A stretch of DNA of 64,000 nt from Pedobacter sp. Leaf176. Lineage in GTDB: Bacteria > Bacteroidota > Bacteroidia > Sphingobacteriales > Sphingobacteriaceae. Both the position numbers and the translations under genes were made by a program. Location: assembly GCF_001424305.1 (NCBI RefSeq), contig NZ_LMPD01000002.1, forward strand, positions 419,531 through 483,530, in the 5' to 3' direction. The notes under the pieces are model-generated. The model made no database searches. It was not told the origin of the DNA and saw only the letters and a program-made list of their open reading frames with translations. This document shows positions 16,533-25,054 of this stretch, one piece after another (the stretch's first letter is position 1; each line of letters begins with the position of its first letter).

Positions 16533-17405
16533 ATGCAAGACGAAAACGATACTGTGCAAGGCGCACTGCGAACATTCTTCTCCAAGCGCTTCAATCTGAA
16601 TCTGGGGAAGGCAAATGAAGAAGAGGTAGTGAATTCCATCTCCAGGAATTCTGTATTTTTGGGGGGGCCGCTCTGGACCCTCATTTTTGCCATCATTATC
16701 GCTTCAGTAGGGCTGAATGTAAACTCCACCGCAGTGATTATTGGCGCTATGCTGATTTCTCCACTTATGGGACCGATCATGGGAATAGGCCTTGGTATAG
16801 GTACAAACGATTTCGAGCTCGTTAAGAGAGGTGGTAGAAACCTGCTTATTGCTACCATCATTAGTATAGTCACTTCGACCATATATTTTTATATCACTCC
16901 ACTTCATGAAGCCCAGAGCGAGCTTCTCGCGAGAACCACACCATCCATATGGGATGTATTTATAGCTTTCACAGGTGGGCTGGCAGGCATCATTGCTGCT
17001 ACCAGGAAAGACAAGAGTAATGTTGTACCAGGTGTGGCTATTGCTACAGCGCTGATGCCACCGCTTTGCACAGCTGGCTATGGGCTTGCTATGGGCAACT
17101 GGCCTTTTTTCTTTGGCGCCTTATATTTATTTTTCATCAACAGCCTTTTTATCTGCATCTCGACCTATCTTATCGTAAGATTTTTGAAGTTTAACAAAAA
17201 ACATTTTGAGGATGCTGGGGTGGAAAAGAAGGTTTCGAGATATATTCTTATCAGTGTGCTTGTCACCGTTATTCCCAGTATATATCTTGCCTACGGAATT
17301 GTTCAAAAGAGTATTTTTGAAAATAATGCACAGACCTTCATTCGTGAGCAGTTTAACTTTACAACTACCCAGGTAATTAACCGGAATCTTCGTTACGGCA
17401 AATGA
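16533..17405 (+). CDS. DUF389 membrane protein, N-terminal part before an in-frame stop
   Basis: 290 codons end at a TGA at 17403-17405. The membrane core of DUF389 is complete: STAVIIGAMLISPLMGPIMG near residue 65-85 and VVPGVAIATALMPPLCTAG near residue 165-185. The start ATG follows a GGGA ribosome site. Codons after the TGA continue in the same frame as a natural extension (EKEIDLLLIGEELPENK) to 17870, so this is one family gene split by a single nonsense codon rather than by a frameshift. The family's function is poorly known; members are predicted cytoplasmic-membrane proteins. The truncated protein may still insert into the membrane. Confidence 0.8.
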   Translation: MQDENDTVQGALRTFFSKRFNLNLGKANEEEVVNSISRNSVFLGGPLWTLIFAIIIASVGLNVNSTAVIIGAMLISPLMGPIMGIGLGIGTNDFELVKRGGRNLLIATIISIVTSTIYFYITPLHEAQSELLARTTPSIWDVFIAFTGGLAGIIAATRKDKSNVVPGVAIATALMPPLCTAGYGLAMGNWPFFFGALYLFFINSLFICISTYLIVRFLKFNKKHFEDAGVEKKVSRYILISVLVTVIPSIYLAYGIVQKSIFENNAQTFIREQFNFTTTQVINRNLRYGK

Positions 17406-17426
17406 GAAAAAGAGATAGATCTGTTA

Positions 17427-17870
17427 TTGATAGGGGAAGAACTTCCAGAGAATAAATTGGACTCAATAAAAGGTAATTTAAAAAAATATAAACTAGATGG
17501 AACTACCTTGAAGGTAAGGCAGGGCCTTAATGCCAGGCAGGAAATTGACTTTTCCCAGATTAAGGCCAGTATAATGGAAGACGTCTTCAAGAAAGGAAAT
17601 CAGTCTGGTACTCCGGTAAAAGTTGATAAGCTTTCCCGACCCCTGCCCGACATTAGTTCTGAACTCATTGCTCTTTTCCCGGAAATCAAAAGCTATTCAC
17701 TTTCCAATACGGTAATAAACAGGCTGGATAGCCAAAGTAAGGACACCCTTACCCTTTTTAATGTGGAAGTATCCAGGGTGCCAAGTCCCGCGAGTCAGGT
17801 AAAAATCCGTTCCTGGCTTAAGAGTCGGCTAAAAGTCGATTCGTTAAGGGCAATTTATAGTAGCAATTGA
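17427..17870 (+). CDS. DUF389 C-terminal soluble part, in the same frame after an internal TGA
   Basis: The reading frame resumes directly after the TGA at 17403 and is open to 17870. The first possible start is TTG at 17427, giving 147 residues beginning MIGEELPENKLD. Its content (LKKYKLDGTTLKVRQGL, IKSYSLSNTVINR, LFNVEVSRVPSP) is the conserved C-terminal soluble domain of Bacteroidota DUF389 proteins. It is more likely the severed tail of the upstream gene than an independent gene. It could be translated by reinitiation or stop read-through. The tail shows no further damage, so the mutation looks recent, or the stop is a sequencing error. Confidence 0.65.
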   Translation: MIGEELPENKLDSIKGNLKKYKLDGTTLKVRQGLNARQEIDFSQIKASIMEDVFKKGNQSGTPVKVDKLSRPLPDISSELIALFPEIKSYSLSNTVINRLDSQSKDTLTLFNVEVSRVPSPASQVKIRSWLKSRLKVDSLRAIYSSN

Positions 17871-18008
17871 TGCGATATCAGACAAAGAAAATAGCATAAT
17901 ATTTTTGCTATTGGATTTGAAAAATAAGAAAATGAATATTATAATATAACGTCTAAAGACCTCCTAACGGAACGCTTCGTTTTTTAATAAATTAATATAA
18001 AATACTAA

Positions 18009-19238
18009 ATGATGAACCAATACATACTATTAATGCTGATTGCGGGCGTTGCCAGTATTGGTATGGCCTTTATTCCCGCTCTGGCCAAAAAACTAGGAAT
18101 ATCCTATGCTATTGTGTATGTTGCTATCGGCGTTTTAATATATTTGATATGGCCGGAAGTGTTGCCCTCTCCTCTTCCGCAGAAAGATAACAGCCTTGTG
18201 GTACATCTGACAGAACTCATCGTTATTATCTCGCTAATGGGTACAGGGATTAAGATTGATCGAAGTTTTTCCTTCAGAAAATGGTCTACACCGCTCAGGC
18301 TGATATTCATCGCCATGATATTAGCCATATTAATTTCTGCTTTGCTGGGTGTCTTCTTTCTTGAACTAAATCTATCCGCTGCCATACTACTCGCCGCGGT
18401 TCTTGCGCCGACAGATCCGGTTCTGGCCGCCGATGTACAGGTTGGGCCGCCAAATGAGCGTGGCAAATCCGAGCCCCGTTTTGCATTGACCTCGGAGGCA
18501 GGGCTCAATGACGGACTGGCATTTCCGTTTACCTGGTTAGCTATCGTTATAGCCTCGCAAGGAATCAGTTCATCCTCCATATGGCACTGGACATGGTTCT
18601 ACCTAATTTATAAAATTGCCGGAGGCCTCGTTATAGGCTGGCTATGCGGTAAAATGGTGGGCTACCTGGTATTCTCTATTTCGGAAAAATATCGTTTACT
18701 AAAAGCTTCTGACGGATTTCTTGCCATATCCCTAACCTTTATTACCTACGCCATAACCGAATCATTCCATGCCTACGGGTTTATCGCCGTATTTATTGCC
18801 GGACTGACGCTGCGGCATTATGAGAAAGGCCATGATTATCATCAGCAATTACATTCCTTCACCGACCAGATGGAAAGGATGCTTCTTGCCGTGCTGCTGA
18901 TTTTTTTCGGCGGTTCCCTGGTTGGCGGCATATTGGTACCCCTGACCTTTAAAATGGCGCTGGTATCACTGGGATTTGTCGTTCTGGTGAGACCTATTGT
19001 TTCTTACATATCCCTTTTGGGAAACTCAACCCCCTTAAGGGAAAAATTTGCAATCAGTTTCTTCGGTATTCGAGGTATGGGGTCAATATATTACCTGGCC
19101 TTTGCTTTTGGGGAAGTAAAATTTGAGCACCAGGATGCGCTCTGGGCCATTGTAGCCTTCACCATACTAATCTCCATCATTCTCCACGGTCTTACGGCAG
19201 CTCCGGTTATGCAACGTATTGGAAACAAAGAAGCATAA
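18009..19238 (+). CDS. CPA1-type cation:proton antiporter
   Basis: A 409-residue membrane protein with about twelve hydrophobic segments. Family marks include the APTDPVLAADV motif near residue 137 and the SEAGLNDGLAFPF motif near residue 160, which holds the Asn-Asp pair used in sodium/proton exchange by NhaP/CPA1 proteins. It lacks a cytoplasmic C-terminal regulatory domain, so it is a compact form. The two possible starts ATGATG make no practical difference. It has its own promoter region 140 nt after the DUF389 tail. The role is likely pH or sodium homeostasis; the exact ion cannot be read. Confidence 0.85.
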   Translation: MMNQYILLMLIAGVASIGMAFIPALAKKLGISYAIVYVAIGVLIYLIWPEVLPSPLPQKDNSLVVHLTELIVIISLMGTGIKIDRSFSFRKWSTPLRLIFIAMILAILISALLGVFFLELNLSAAILLAAVLAPTDPVLAADVQVGPPNERGKSEPRFALTSEAGLNDGLAFPFTWLAIVIASQGISSSSIWHWTWFYLIYKIAGGLVIGWLCGKMVGYLVFSISEKYRLLKASDGFLAISLTFITYAITESFHAYGFIAVFIAGLTLRHYEKGHDYHQQLHSFTDQMERMLLAVLLIFFGGSLVGGILVPLTFKMALVSLGFVVLVRPIVSYISLLGNSTPLREKFAISFFGIRGMGSIYYLAFAFGEVKFEHQDALWAIVAFTILISIILHGLTAAPVMQRIGNKEA

Positions 19239-19260
19239 GTTAATCATAGATGATGCAAGG

Positions 19261-19689
19261 TTATTCCCCCTGGTCGGACAAAGCAATCAATATGGCTCCC
19301 GCGAGCATCACTGTTCCACCGAGTATAATCTGCCAGGTTAATTTCTCCTTTAAAAAGACAACGGAGAGCACAATTGCGATTACGAGGGACATCCTCTCTA
19401 CTGTAGCCACATAGGATGCCGGCCCGATTGACAGCGCCTTATAGGAGAATAGCGTAGAGAGCGATGTAAAGATACCCGCAGCAATCAGGAAAATCCATGC
19501 GTTTTTTTCAATTGCCTTCCAGGAACTAAAATTCCCCTGGAAAAGCACAACACCCCAGGTAATCAATAGTATTAGTATCGCCTGAATGGCAAAGGCCAGA
19601 CTGGGGTCGACATTTTTCAGTCCGGCTTTAGTGAGCACAATGACCAATGCTGCCGAAACTGCGGCCAGTACCGCCCATACAATCCACAT
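19261..19689 (-). CDS. EamA-type (DMT superfamily) single-repeat transporter
   Basis: Starting at the ATG at 19689, the protein has 142 residues and five membrane helices, which is one EamA repeat rather than the usual two. Family-like elements are ALSIGPASYVATVERMSLVIAI and the closing VVFLKEKLTWQIILGGTVMLAGAILIAL. Single-repeat DMT proteins must pair as homodimers or heterodimers. The upstream residues MLQSIWPLVCSLLKRNI would be a 17-residue extension with no clear ribosome site, so the shorter start is preferred. It lies convergent with the CPA1 antiporter gene (22-nt gap). Substrate unknown. Confidence 0.7.
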   Translation of the reverse strand: MWIVWAVLAAVSAALVIVLTKAGLKNVDPSLAFAIQAILILLITWGVVLFQGNFSSWKAIEKNAWIFLIAAGIFTSLSTLFSYKALSIGPASYVATVERMSLVIAIVLSVVFLKEKLTWQIILGGTVMLAGAILIALSDQGE

Positions 19690-19841
19690 AATATTTCTTT
19701 TTAAAAGAGAACAAACAAGCGGCCAAATAGATTGTAACATTACCGACAGAACAGCATTTTGATGTTTCCTTCGGACGTACAGGTATAAGATAGCTTTATC
19801 GTTTAAAGGTTTATAAATTAAAGTTTAACATTTTATTTCGA

Positions 19842-20495
19842 TTACGATTGTTTAAAGTTCAGGATTTTAAAGTCACTGACATGAAATTTTTCACGCAGTA
19901 TAGTGGCCACCCTTCCTTCAGGGTTTATATTATTCACCTTAACCGGTTTAACTTTACGGTAAGTTATGGATACCCTTCTGCCCCGGTGATGAACCTGTCC
20001 TTCAATTGTGTCTTTTTTTCTTGGCGGTATACCGTGGCTCCATTTCTTGCGGGCATCATTCTGCATGATGTATACGGAGCGCCTGGGAATCTCAACATCA
20101 ACAATTTCAAGGTTCTTTCCCCTGATAAAACGCATGATGCAGCTACTTCCAAGGTTTACGCCACAAATCTGGTTTTCATAATAGTTGCGATCTTTATGAG
20201 GACGAATCCCTTCACCCGGCATATATTCATTAATAATGACCTGGTCCGGCTGGATGTCCAAAAGTTTTTTATTGACAATTTCTTCAGATAACATATAAAT
20301 CCGCGGTGGAATTTGCAGCGGGATTGCAATCAGCGGATAAGGCTCTTCAAGTTCATTTCTGAATCCATAATACTGAAGTCGCCGGGCATAGTCAACCATC
20401 CACAATTGTTCGTCAATTTCAGTTAGCAATTCCTTTTCCGTGTTTGCGCTTATAAAATCAGGATATAAAAATAATCCCGGTACTGCTGTTTCCAT
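19842..20495 (-). CDS. alkB: AlkB-type 2-oxoglutarate/Fe(II) dioxygenase
   Basis: From the ATG at 20495 the protein has 217 residues, the usual size for AlkB. The iron and cosubstrate residues are in order: the INEYMPGEGIRPHKD segment contains the HxD motif, WSHGIPPRKKD carries the distal histidine, and the C-terminal RRVSITYRKVK holds the arginines that bind 2-oxoglutarate. The enzyme removes alkyl groups from DNA or RNA bases. An upstream TTG start would add 19 residues and is less likely. It stands alone, flanked by an intergenic gap of 276 nt upstream. Assignment to the AlkB family is firm; whether it repairs DNA or RNA cannot be told. Confidence 0.85.
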   Translation of the reverse strand: METAVPGLFLYPDFISANTEKELLTEIDEQLWMVDYARRLQYYGFRNELEEPYPLIAIPLQIPPRIYMLSEEIVNKKLLDIQPDQVIINEYMPGEGIRPHKDRNYYENQICGVNLGSSCIMRFIRGKNLEIVDVEIPRRSVYIMQNDARKKWSHGIPPRKKDTIEGQVHHRGRRVSITYRKVKPVKVNNINPEGRVATILREKFHVSDFKILNFKQS

Positions 20496-20771
20496 TTTTA
20501 AATAACAGTAAAACAACAGTGCGGTTTGCCCGCTTAATGAAAAATGCTCCACCCGGTTCCAAGCTACAGCATTTCAACATCTTTCTTTTTAATAACTCCA
20601 CCAATATGAGTGAATTGAAGAGCTCCAATGCAACAACTTACAATATACGGAACTAGAATGAACGCCATAAAAAATACCTTTTGGGATTCGATGCCTATGT
20701 AAAAATTATTTTATAGTACGGCATCCCTAACTTAATAATGAACGATTGGTTAATGGTAGTAAAATCGGTAG

Positions 20772-21581
20772 TTAGTTATTCCGGTCTCCCTTCTGATTTC
20801 TTTCTTCCTGCGATTTTTGATTAAAGCGACGATACTGTAAGCGGTCATATTCCTTTACATAATCTGGATGCTCTGTACCCATCACCCTGTCCCAGATTCT
20901 GAAATACAAGCCGTAGTTTCCTTTAAATTTACTATGATGGAGGTTATGGTGAACAGAAGTATTCAGAGTTTCAAATGCCCAGGTAAAGCGGAACCATTTA
21001 GGCATAATTTCATAGCCTAAGTGTCCGTACACGTTAATGATGAAGCCCGTTACAGTAAAGAGCAATATCGTTAAGGGATGCATCGGCAGCAGTAAAACGA
21101 TTGGTACTAAAACAAGTCCTTCAGTGATGGCTTCGAGTATATGAAAACTGTAGGATGTCCATGGTGAGGGATTAGTGCTTTTATGATGAACCAGATGGGT
21201 AAGTCTGAACAGTCTTTTATGATGTAATAACCGGTGCATCCAATAAAAATAAGTATCGTGTATAATCAGGCTCAGCAACAACGCAACGCCCATATACCAT
21301 ATTGGGAAATCGTTAATGTGTGTATAAATCCGGGTATATTGATGCCGGGGCGTGAAAACTAATCCAGCTGCGATGATTGAAAATACCAGTGTACTCTGCA
21401 TGGAATGCCATACCTCACGGACGAAGTCCTTTTTTGTGGCTGTTTTCTGTTGAATCTTAAATTTACCTAGTTTAGCAGGCATAAGCAGATAAAACAGCGC
21501 AAAAGGAATCCCGGCAAGCACAAAATACCGGATAGCCGAAACACTAAAAATACTAAATGTGGCTTCTATTATCTTTTCCAT
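20772..21581 (-). CDS. Sterol desaturase/fatty acid hydroxylase family membrane protein
   Basis: A 269-residue membrane protein with the eight-histidine di-iron pattern of the family: HDTYFYWMHRLLHH near residue 110-123, HLVHHKS, and HHNLHH near residue 219. Four to six membrane helices are expected. Members oxidise lipids such as sterols, fatty acids or carotenoids at the inner membrane. It lies directly downstream of a Crp/Fnr-like regulator on the same strand (about 90 nt), so the regulator may control it. The C-terminus ends in a charged tail with no homology seen. Substrate unknown. Confidence 0.82.
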   Translation of the reverse strand: MEKIIEATFSIFSVSAIRYFVLAGIPFALFYLLMPAKLGKFKIQQKTATKKDFVREVWHSMQSTLVFSIIAAGLVFTPRHQYTRIYTHINDFPIWYMGVALLLSLIIHDTYFYWMHRLLHHKRLFRLTHLVHHKSTNPSPWTSYSFHILEAITEGLVLVPIVLLLPMHPLTILLFTVTGFIINVYGHLGYEIMPKWFRFTWAFETLNTSVHHNLHHSKFKGNYGLYFRIWDRVMGTEHPDYVKEYDRLQYRRFNQKSQEERNQKGDRNN

Positions 21582-21670
21582 ATCTATTTGTTTTTATACT
21601 CCAAAAGTATAAAGCAGGTAGATTTGACGCCGTTAACAAAAGATAATTTAGCCGCTTAACAAAGGATAAT

Positions 21671-22273
21671 TTATGTTACTGTTTTTCCTTTAGTATGCAT
21701 CCTTTTGCGAATCCGGCTTAAGGACACCGGGGTGATGCCCAGCATGGATGCGATGTATTTATCAGGCACACGGTTTACCAGATCGAATCGTTCCGATAGG
21801 AGCTCCCGATAACGCTCTTCCGGTGATTGTGTAACAAAGGATTCCAGCATTTTTAAAGATTCCGCCAGCATTTTCATCAGGAAAAAGTTGCGGATCGGTT
21901 CATACTCCGGATGGGTTTTCAAAATCTCCTCCAAAACATCATAATCAATCTGCAGCAGCTTTACAGGCTCCAGGGCACGGTAAATAAATCGTGAGGGTTG
22001 ACGGTTAATAATGGTATCATGTGAGGCAATAAACTGCCCCTCCCAGCGCAAAAAAAGTGTAGCTTCATCTCCATTTTCCTTAATGGTATATGCGCGGACG
22101 ACCCCCTTTTCAATAAAAGCCAGTCGACGGCTGTTTTCTCCCTCTCGGATATAGGCTTCATTGGTTTCAAGCGATACCGGAGTGGTCATGGCAAATAATG
22201 GTGCGGTATCGGCAGGCAGTACACCCGCTAAATCAAACAATAATTCCTGTAAGGTATCAATTGATGTTCCCAT
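21671..22273 (-). CDS. Crp/Fnr-family transcriptional regulator
   Basis: A 200-residue protein with an N-terminal cyclic-nucleotide-binding-like beta barrel (residues 20-130, SRRLAFIEKGVVRAYTI, FLRWEGQFIASHDTI) and a helical C-terminus with the HTH pattern of Bacteroidota Crp/Fnr proteins, PDKYIASMLGITPVSLSRIRKRM near residue 171. No cysteine cluster typical of Fnr is present, so it is not an iron-sulphur oxygen sensor. Usual members in this phylum respond to oxidative or acid stress, though the ligand is unknown. The adjacent sterol desaturase gene is a likely target or operon partner. Confidence 0.82.
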   Translation of the reverse strand: MGTSIDTLQELLFDLAGVLPADTAPLFAMTTPVSLETNEAYIREGENSRRLAFIEKGVVRAYTIKENGDEATLFLRWEGQFIASHDTIINRQPSRFIYRALEPVKLLQIDYDVLEEILKTHPEYEPIRNFFLMKMLAESLKMLESFVTQSPEERYRELLSERFDLVNRVPDKYIASMLGITPVSLSRIRKRMHTKGKTVT

Positions 22274-22515
22274 ATATCAATAGCAAAAATGCCGATGAGC
22301 AATCTGCTAAATTAAAAATATTCCAGCAAGGCTGCAAAAAACTATGGCACTGCACATTTGCCTTAATTTAAACGAATAATTTAGGCCGGCAGAATCTTAC
22401 TCCGGTTATAAAAAATACCTTTAAAAACGGACTAAAATGCAAAGAATACAATAGCATAAAAAATAAAAAGCATGGTATCTGTTGAAGATAAATATTAGCG
22501 TCTGCATGGATCACA

Positions 22516-22543
22516 AACAGCCTCAGTGAAATCTGAGGCTGTT
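22516..22543. terminator. Strong hairpin in the gap between the Crp/Fnr and SDR genes
   Basis: AACAGCCTCAG at 22516-22526 and CTGAGGCTGTT at 22533-22543 form a perfect 11-bp stem with a 6-nt loop, followed on the plus strand by CCTTTT. It lies in a 394-nt gap (22274-22667) that otherwise shows nothing convincing. It probably ends transcription of the minus-strand SDR pair, although the T-run on that side is poor. Confidence 0.55.
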
Positions 22544-22667
22544 CCTTTTGAGACGCCGGGATGCAGTTTAAAATCTGTGTATTATTCAAATCAGAGATGA
22601 ATGGACAAACCGTCCGTTCGAAGGGCTAATTGTAAAAATACCGCATCTGGTTACTTATTCTTCGGCC

Positions 22668-23438
22668 TTATTTCATCATACTGATATTGGTGAGGCCACC
22701 GTCGGAAAGAATTTCCGTACCCACTATAAAGGATGAATCATCAGATGCAAGAAATACAGCAGCATTCCCGATGTCTGAAGGCAACCCTTGCCTGCCAACC
22801 GGCGTGATATCTACCCACATCTGCTTCACTTGTTCCAATTGTTCTTCTGGGACGATCTTTCCGAAAACCGGGGTGTCAATAGATCCGGGTGAAAGCGTAT
22901 TCACCCTTATTTTTCTGTGCAGTAAATCCGAAGATAAACCCTTGGCAAGTGAAATAACTGCTGCTTTTGCCGCTCCGTAAATGGTCATCCCGGGTGCGGC
23001 CCGATGGGCAGCACTAGATCCTATTAAGATAATTGACGCACCATTATTTAGATAAGGCAGGGATTTCTGGACGGTGAAATAGGTGCTCTTTAAATTGAGA
23101 CCCATATAACTGTCATAGTTTTCTTCGGTAACCTCACTGATTGCAGCCATTGGCATACCATCAACAATACCTCCAGCATTAACGACAAGCACATCGATCT
23201 TTCCAAACCGCTCAGTGGTTTTCCTGAAAATTTTTTCCAGATCCTGGTTAACGGTTACATCTGCTGTTACGCCCAAAAAGTCCGCACCCAGTTCCGTAAC
23301 TGAATTATCCAGTGTTGTCTGATTTCTACCGGTAATTACACCCACTGCGCCTTCATTTTTGAAAGCCTCCGCAATTCCGAAACCAATCCCACTATTGCCG
23401 CCTGTAATCACAGCGACCTTATTTTTTAGTTTATTCAT
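22668..23438 (-). CDS. SDR family oxidoreductase, operon member 2
   Basis: A 256-residue classical SDR. The cofactor motif GGNSGIGF is at residues 13-20, VNAGG follows mid-chain, and the catalytic motif is GSSAAHR...YGAAKAAV with Tyr and Lys in the expected spacing. The C-terminus ends in GGLTNISMMK rather than the shorter tail of its neighbour. It is the downstream gene of a two-gene operon (15-nt gap) that diverges from an HxlR regulator. The pair is similar in fold but not close in sequence. HxlR-controlled SDRs often act on aldehydes or quinones; this is inference. Confidence 0.85.
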   Translation of the reverse strand: MNKLKNKVAVITGGNSGIGFGIAEAFKNEGAVGVITGRNQTTLDNSVTELGADFLGVTADVTVNQDLEKIFRKTTERFGKIDVLVVNAGGIVDGMPMAAISEVTEENYDSYMGLNLKSTYFTVQKSLPYLNNGASIILIGSSAAHRAAPGMTIYGAAKAAVISLAKGLSSDLLHRKIRVNTLSPGSIDTPVFGKIVPEEQLEQVKQMWVDITPVGRQGLPSDIGNAAVFLASDDSSFIVGTEILSDGGLTNISMMK

Positions 23439-23453
23439 TTTTTTCGATGTATT

Positions 23454-24209
23454 TTAAATTCCGTATATGCCTCCTGAAACCGAAATTTTTTCTCCGGTGA
23501 TCCATGCCGCCTCATCGGAGGAAAGAAAAACGGCAACTTTTGCTATATCTTCCGGCTGGCCGGTACGTCCAAGCGGGGTAGTGGCAACTAATTTAGCTTC
23601 GAATTCGCTACCAATAAATCCCGCGCTATGCGAACCTTCCGTTTCCACGACACCCGGCAAAATAGAATTGATACGGATATTTCTGCCACTAAGCTCTTTT
23701 GATAAAGCAATAGTAACCGCATCTAACGCGGCCTTAGTTGCAGAATATACACTCCCTGTGGGTAAAGGGGTATTACTTGCGCCTGAACTAATGTTGATGA
23801 TATTCCCACCACGGTCGCCGAATAACTTTAAAGCGCCCTGGATGGTCAGGATAGCACCTAAAACATTAATATTAAACTGCTGATGAAAAGAATTCTCTGA
23901 TACCTGTTCGATGGGCAAATATTGGTAAATACCAGCATTATTTACCAGAATATCCAAAGTGCCGAAAGCTTCTTTTGTTTCTTCAAATAACCTGCTTACG
24001 TCTGCCTGGTTTGATACATCGCCCTGTACAGCAATAGCCGATCCGCCGTTATCGGTAATCGTTCTGACAACTTTATCAGCGTCTTCTTTGCTTGATGCAT
24101 AATTTACAACCACCTTCGCCCCTTCTGCGGCTAAATGACGGGCTATAGAAGCACCTATTCCTTTTGATGCCCCGGTAACGATAGCTACCCTATTTTTTAA
24201 TCTATTCAT
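23454..24209 (-). CDS. SDR family oxidoreductase, operon member 1
   Basis: From the ATG at 24209 the protein is 251 residues: MNRLKNRVAIVTGASKGIG opens it, with TGASKGIG as the cofactor site. The catalytic residues are in SSGASNTPLPTGSVYSATKAAL (Ser, Tyr, Lys), and the end GGIYGI is a common family finish. The upstream residues MLNNSISRK are an unlikely extension that reaches into the regulatory region. It is the first gene of the SDR pair and reads away from the HxlR regulator. A 3-oxoacyl-ACP-reductase-like (FabG) activity is possible, but the context suggests a detoxification role. Confidence 0.85.
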   Translation of the reverse strand: MNRLKNRVAIVTGASKGIGASIARHLAAEGAKVVVNYASSKEDADKVVRTITDNGGSAIAVQGDVSNQADVSRLFEETKEAFGTLDILVNNAGIYQYLPIEQVSENSFHQQFNINVLGAILTIQGALKLFGDRGGNIINISSGASNTPLPTGSVYSATKAALDAVTIALSKELSGRNIRINSILPGVVETEGSHSAGFIGSEFEAKLVATTPLGRTGQPEDIAKVAVFLSSDEAAWITGEKISVSGGIYGI

Positions 24210-24264
24210 TTTTCTGCTTATTGAATTATTGAGCACCGAAGTTAGGCTATATGAATATATTTTA

Positions 24265-24312
24265 GTTACTTTGTTTCTAAAAGTAACAGTAACCTAGAGG
24301 TAACAAAGTAAC
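24265..24312. promoter_or_regulatory. Candidate HxlR operator between divergent genes
   Basis: GTTACTTTGTT at 24265-24275 and AACAAAGTAAC at 24302-24312 are a perfect 11-bp inverted repeat with a 26-nt spacer. Inside it AGTAAC is repeated at 24282-24287 and 24288-24293. The right arm ends 2 nt before the HxlR start codon. HxlR proteins bind direct or inverted repeats in their own upstream region, so this is a likely operator for both directions. Confidence 0.6.
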
Positions 24313-24314
24313 AT

Positions 24315-24665
24315 ATGGAGTGCAAACCAATAGATCAAAATGATCGCAAAAAAGAAATGATGGCCATCCATGATGCCATGGACGTTTTGAGTGGAAAATG
24401 GAAAATCTACATCATCTCCTCAATATGCCATTACAATAAACGAAGATTTTCCGACATTCTAAATGATGTTATCGGAATTTCAAACAAAATGCTTAGTAAG
24501 GAATTAAAAGAATTGGAAGTCAACAAACTGGTCAACAGAACCGTATTAGACACCCATCCTGTCACCATACAATACGAGCTTACCAAGCACGGAAAAACCC
24601 TACAGACCATTATTAACAACCTGACCAACTGGGGAATTCAACACCGAAAAGAAATTATTGGATAA
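24315..24665 (+). CDS. HxlR-family winged-helix transcriptional regulator
   Basis: A 116-residue winged-helix protein of the HxlR/MarR-like family. Its pattern is complete: DAMDVLSGKWKIYIISSICH at residues 17-36, KRRFSDILNDVIGISNKMLSKEL as the recognition region, and the wing VTIQYELTKHGKTL. The N-terminal cysteine at position 3 may be redox-active, as in some HxlR (YodB/HypR) members, but no second conserved cysteine is placed for certain. It is divergent from two SDR genes with an inverted-repeat operator between. A response to aldehydes, quinones or disulphide stress is a reasonable inference. Confidence 0.87.
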   Translation: MECKPIDQNDRKKEMMAIHDAMDVLSGKWKIYIISSICHYNKRRFSDILNDVIGISNKMLSKELKELEVNKLVNRTVLDTHPVTIQYELTKHGKTLQTIINNLTNWGIQHRKEIIG

Positions 24666-25054
24666 GGTTACATTTGATATAAATTAGAGTTAACACAGTA
24701 CGTGTTTACTATATAACTGCTTGTTATTGAGGCTGAACTACATTTATGAAATTACAATTATAGATCCGTCGCTTAAGGATTTTATATAAGATACACCAAC
24801 ATTTCTCCCTAAGTGTGACCGCTTCATCATCATTCTGTATCTCTGATTTGAGTATCTTCAATTTAATTTTCTGCCCGGAATTATCCGCTACCGCAACCAT
24901 AAAACTAACCCCGAGAAAGCTTCGCCATCTTGCTAGCCAAAATCGCATAATCATTACATTGCCTATGTTATAGAAGTATCAGTAGCATTAACTCTCAATG
25001 AATCTTTCCGCCAAAGCAATTAAGCCAAGGCTAAACCTCGATTAGGGCCATTAT
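24666..25054. other. Intergenic region between HxlR and the molybdenum hydroxylase operon
   Basis: This 389-nt gap has convergent genes on both sides. A 76-codon minus-strand frame (24724-24954) has no family resemblance and a poor start, so I do not call it a gene. No terminator of good quality was found. Confidence 0.35.

Noticed and set aside
22368-22589. Possible 73-residue gene in the Crp/Fnr-SDR gap
   Set aside because: It runs through the strong terminator hairpin and has no family resemblance.
24724-24954. Possible 76-residue gene between HxlR and the molybdenum hydroxylase operon
   Set aside because: No recognisable motif, odd composition, and no ribosome site or partner; kept only as an unassigned gap.
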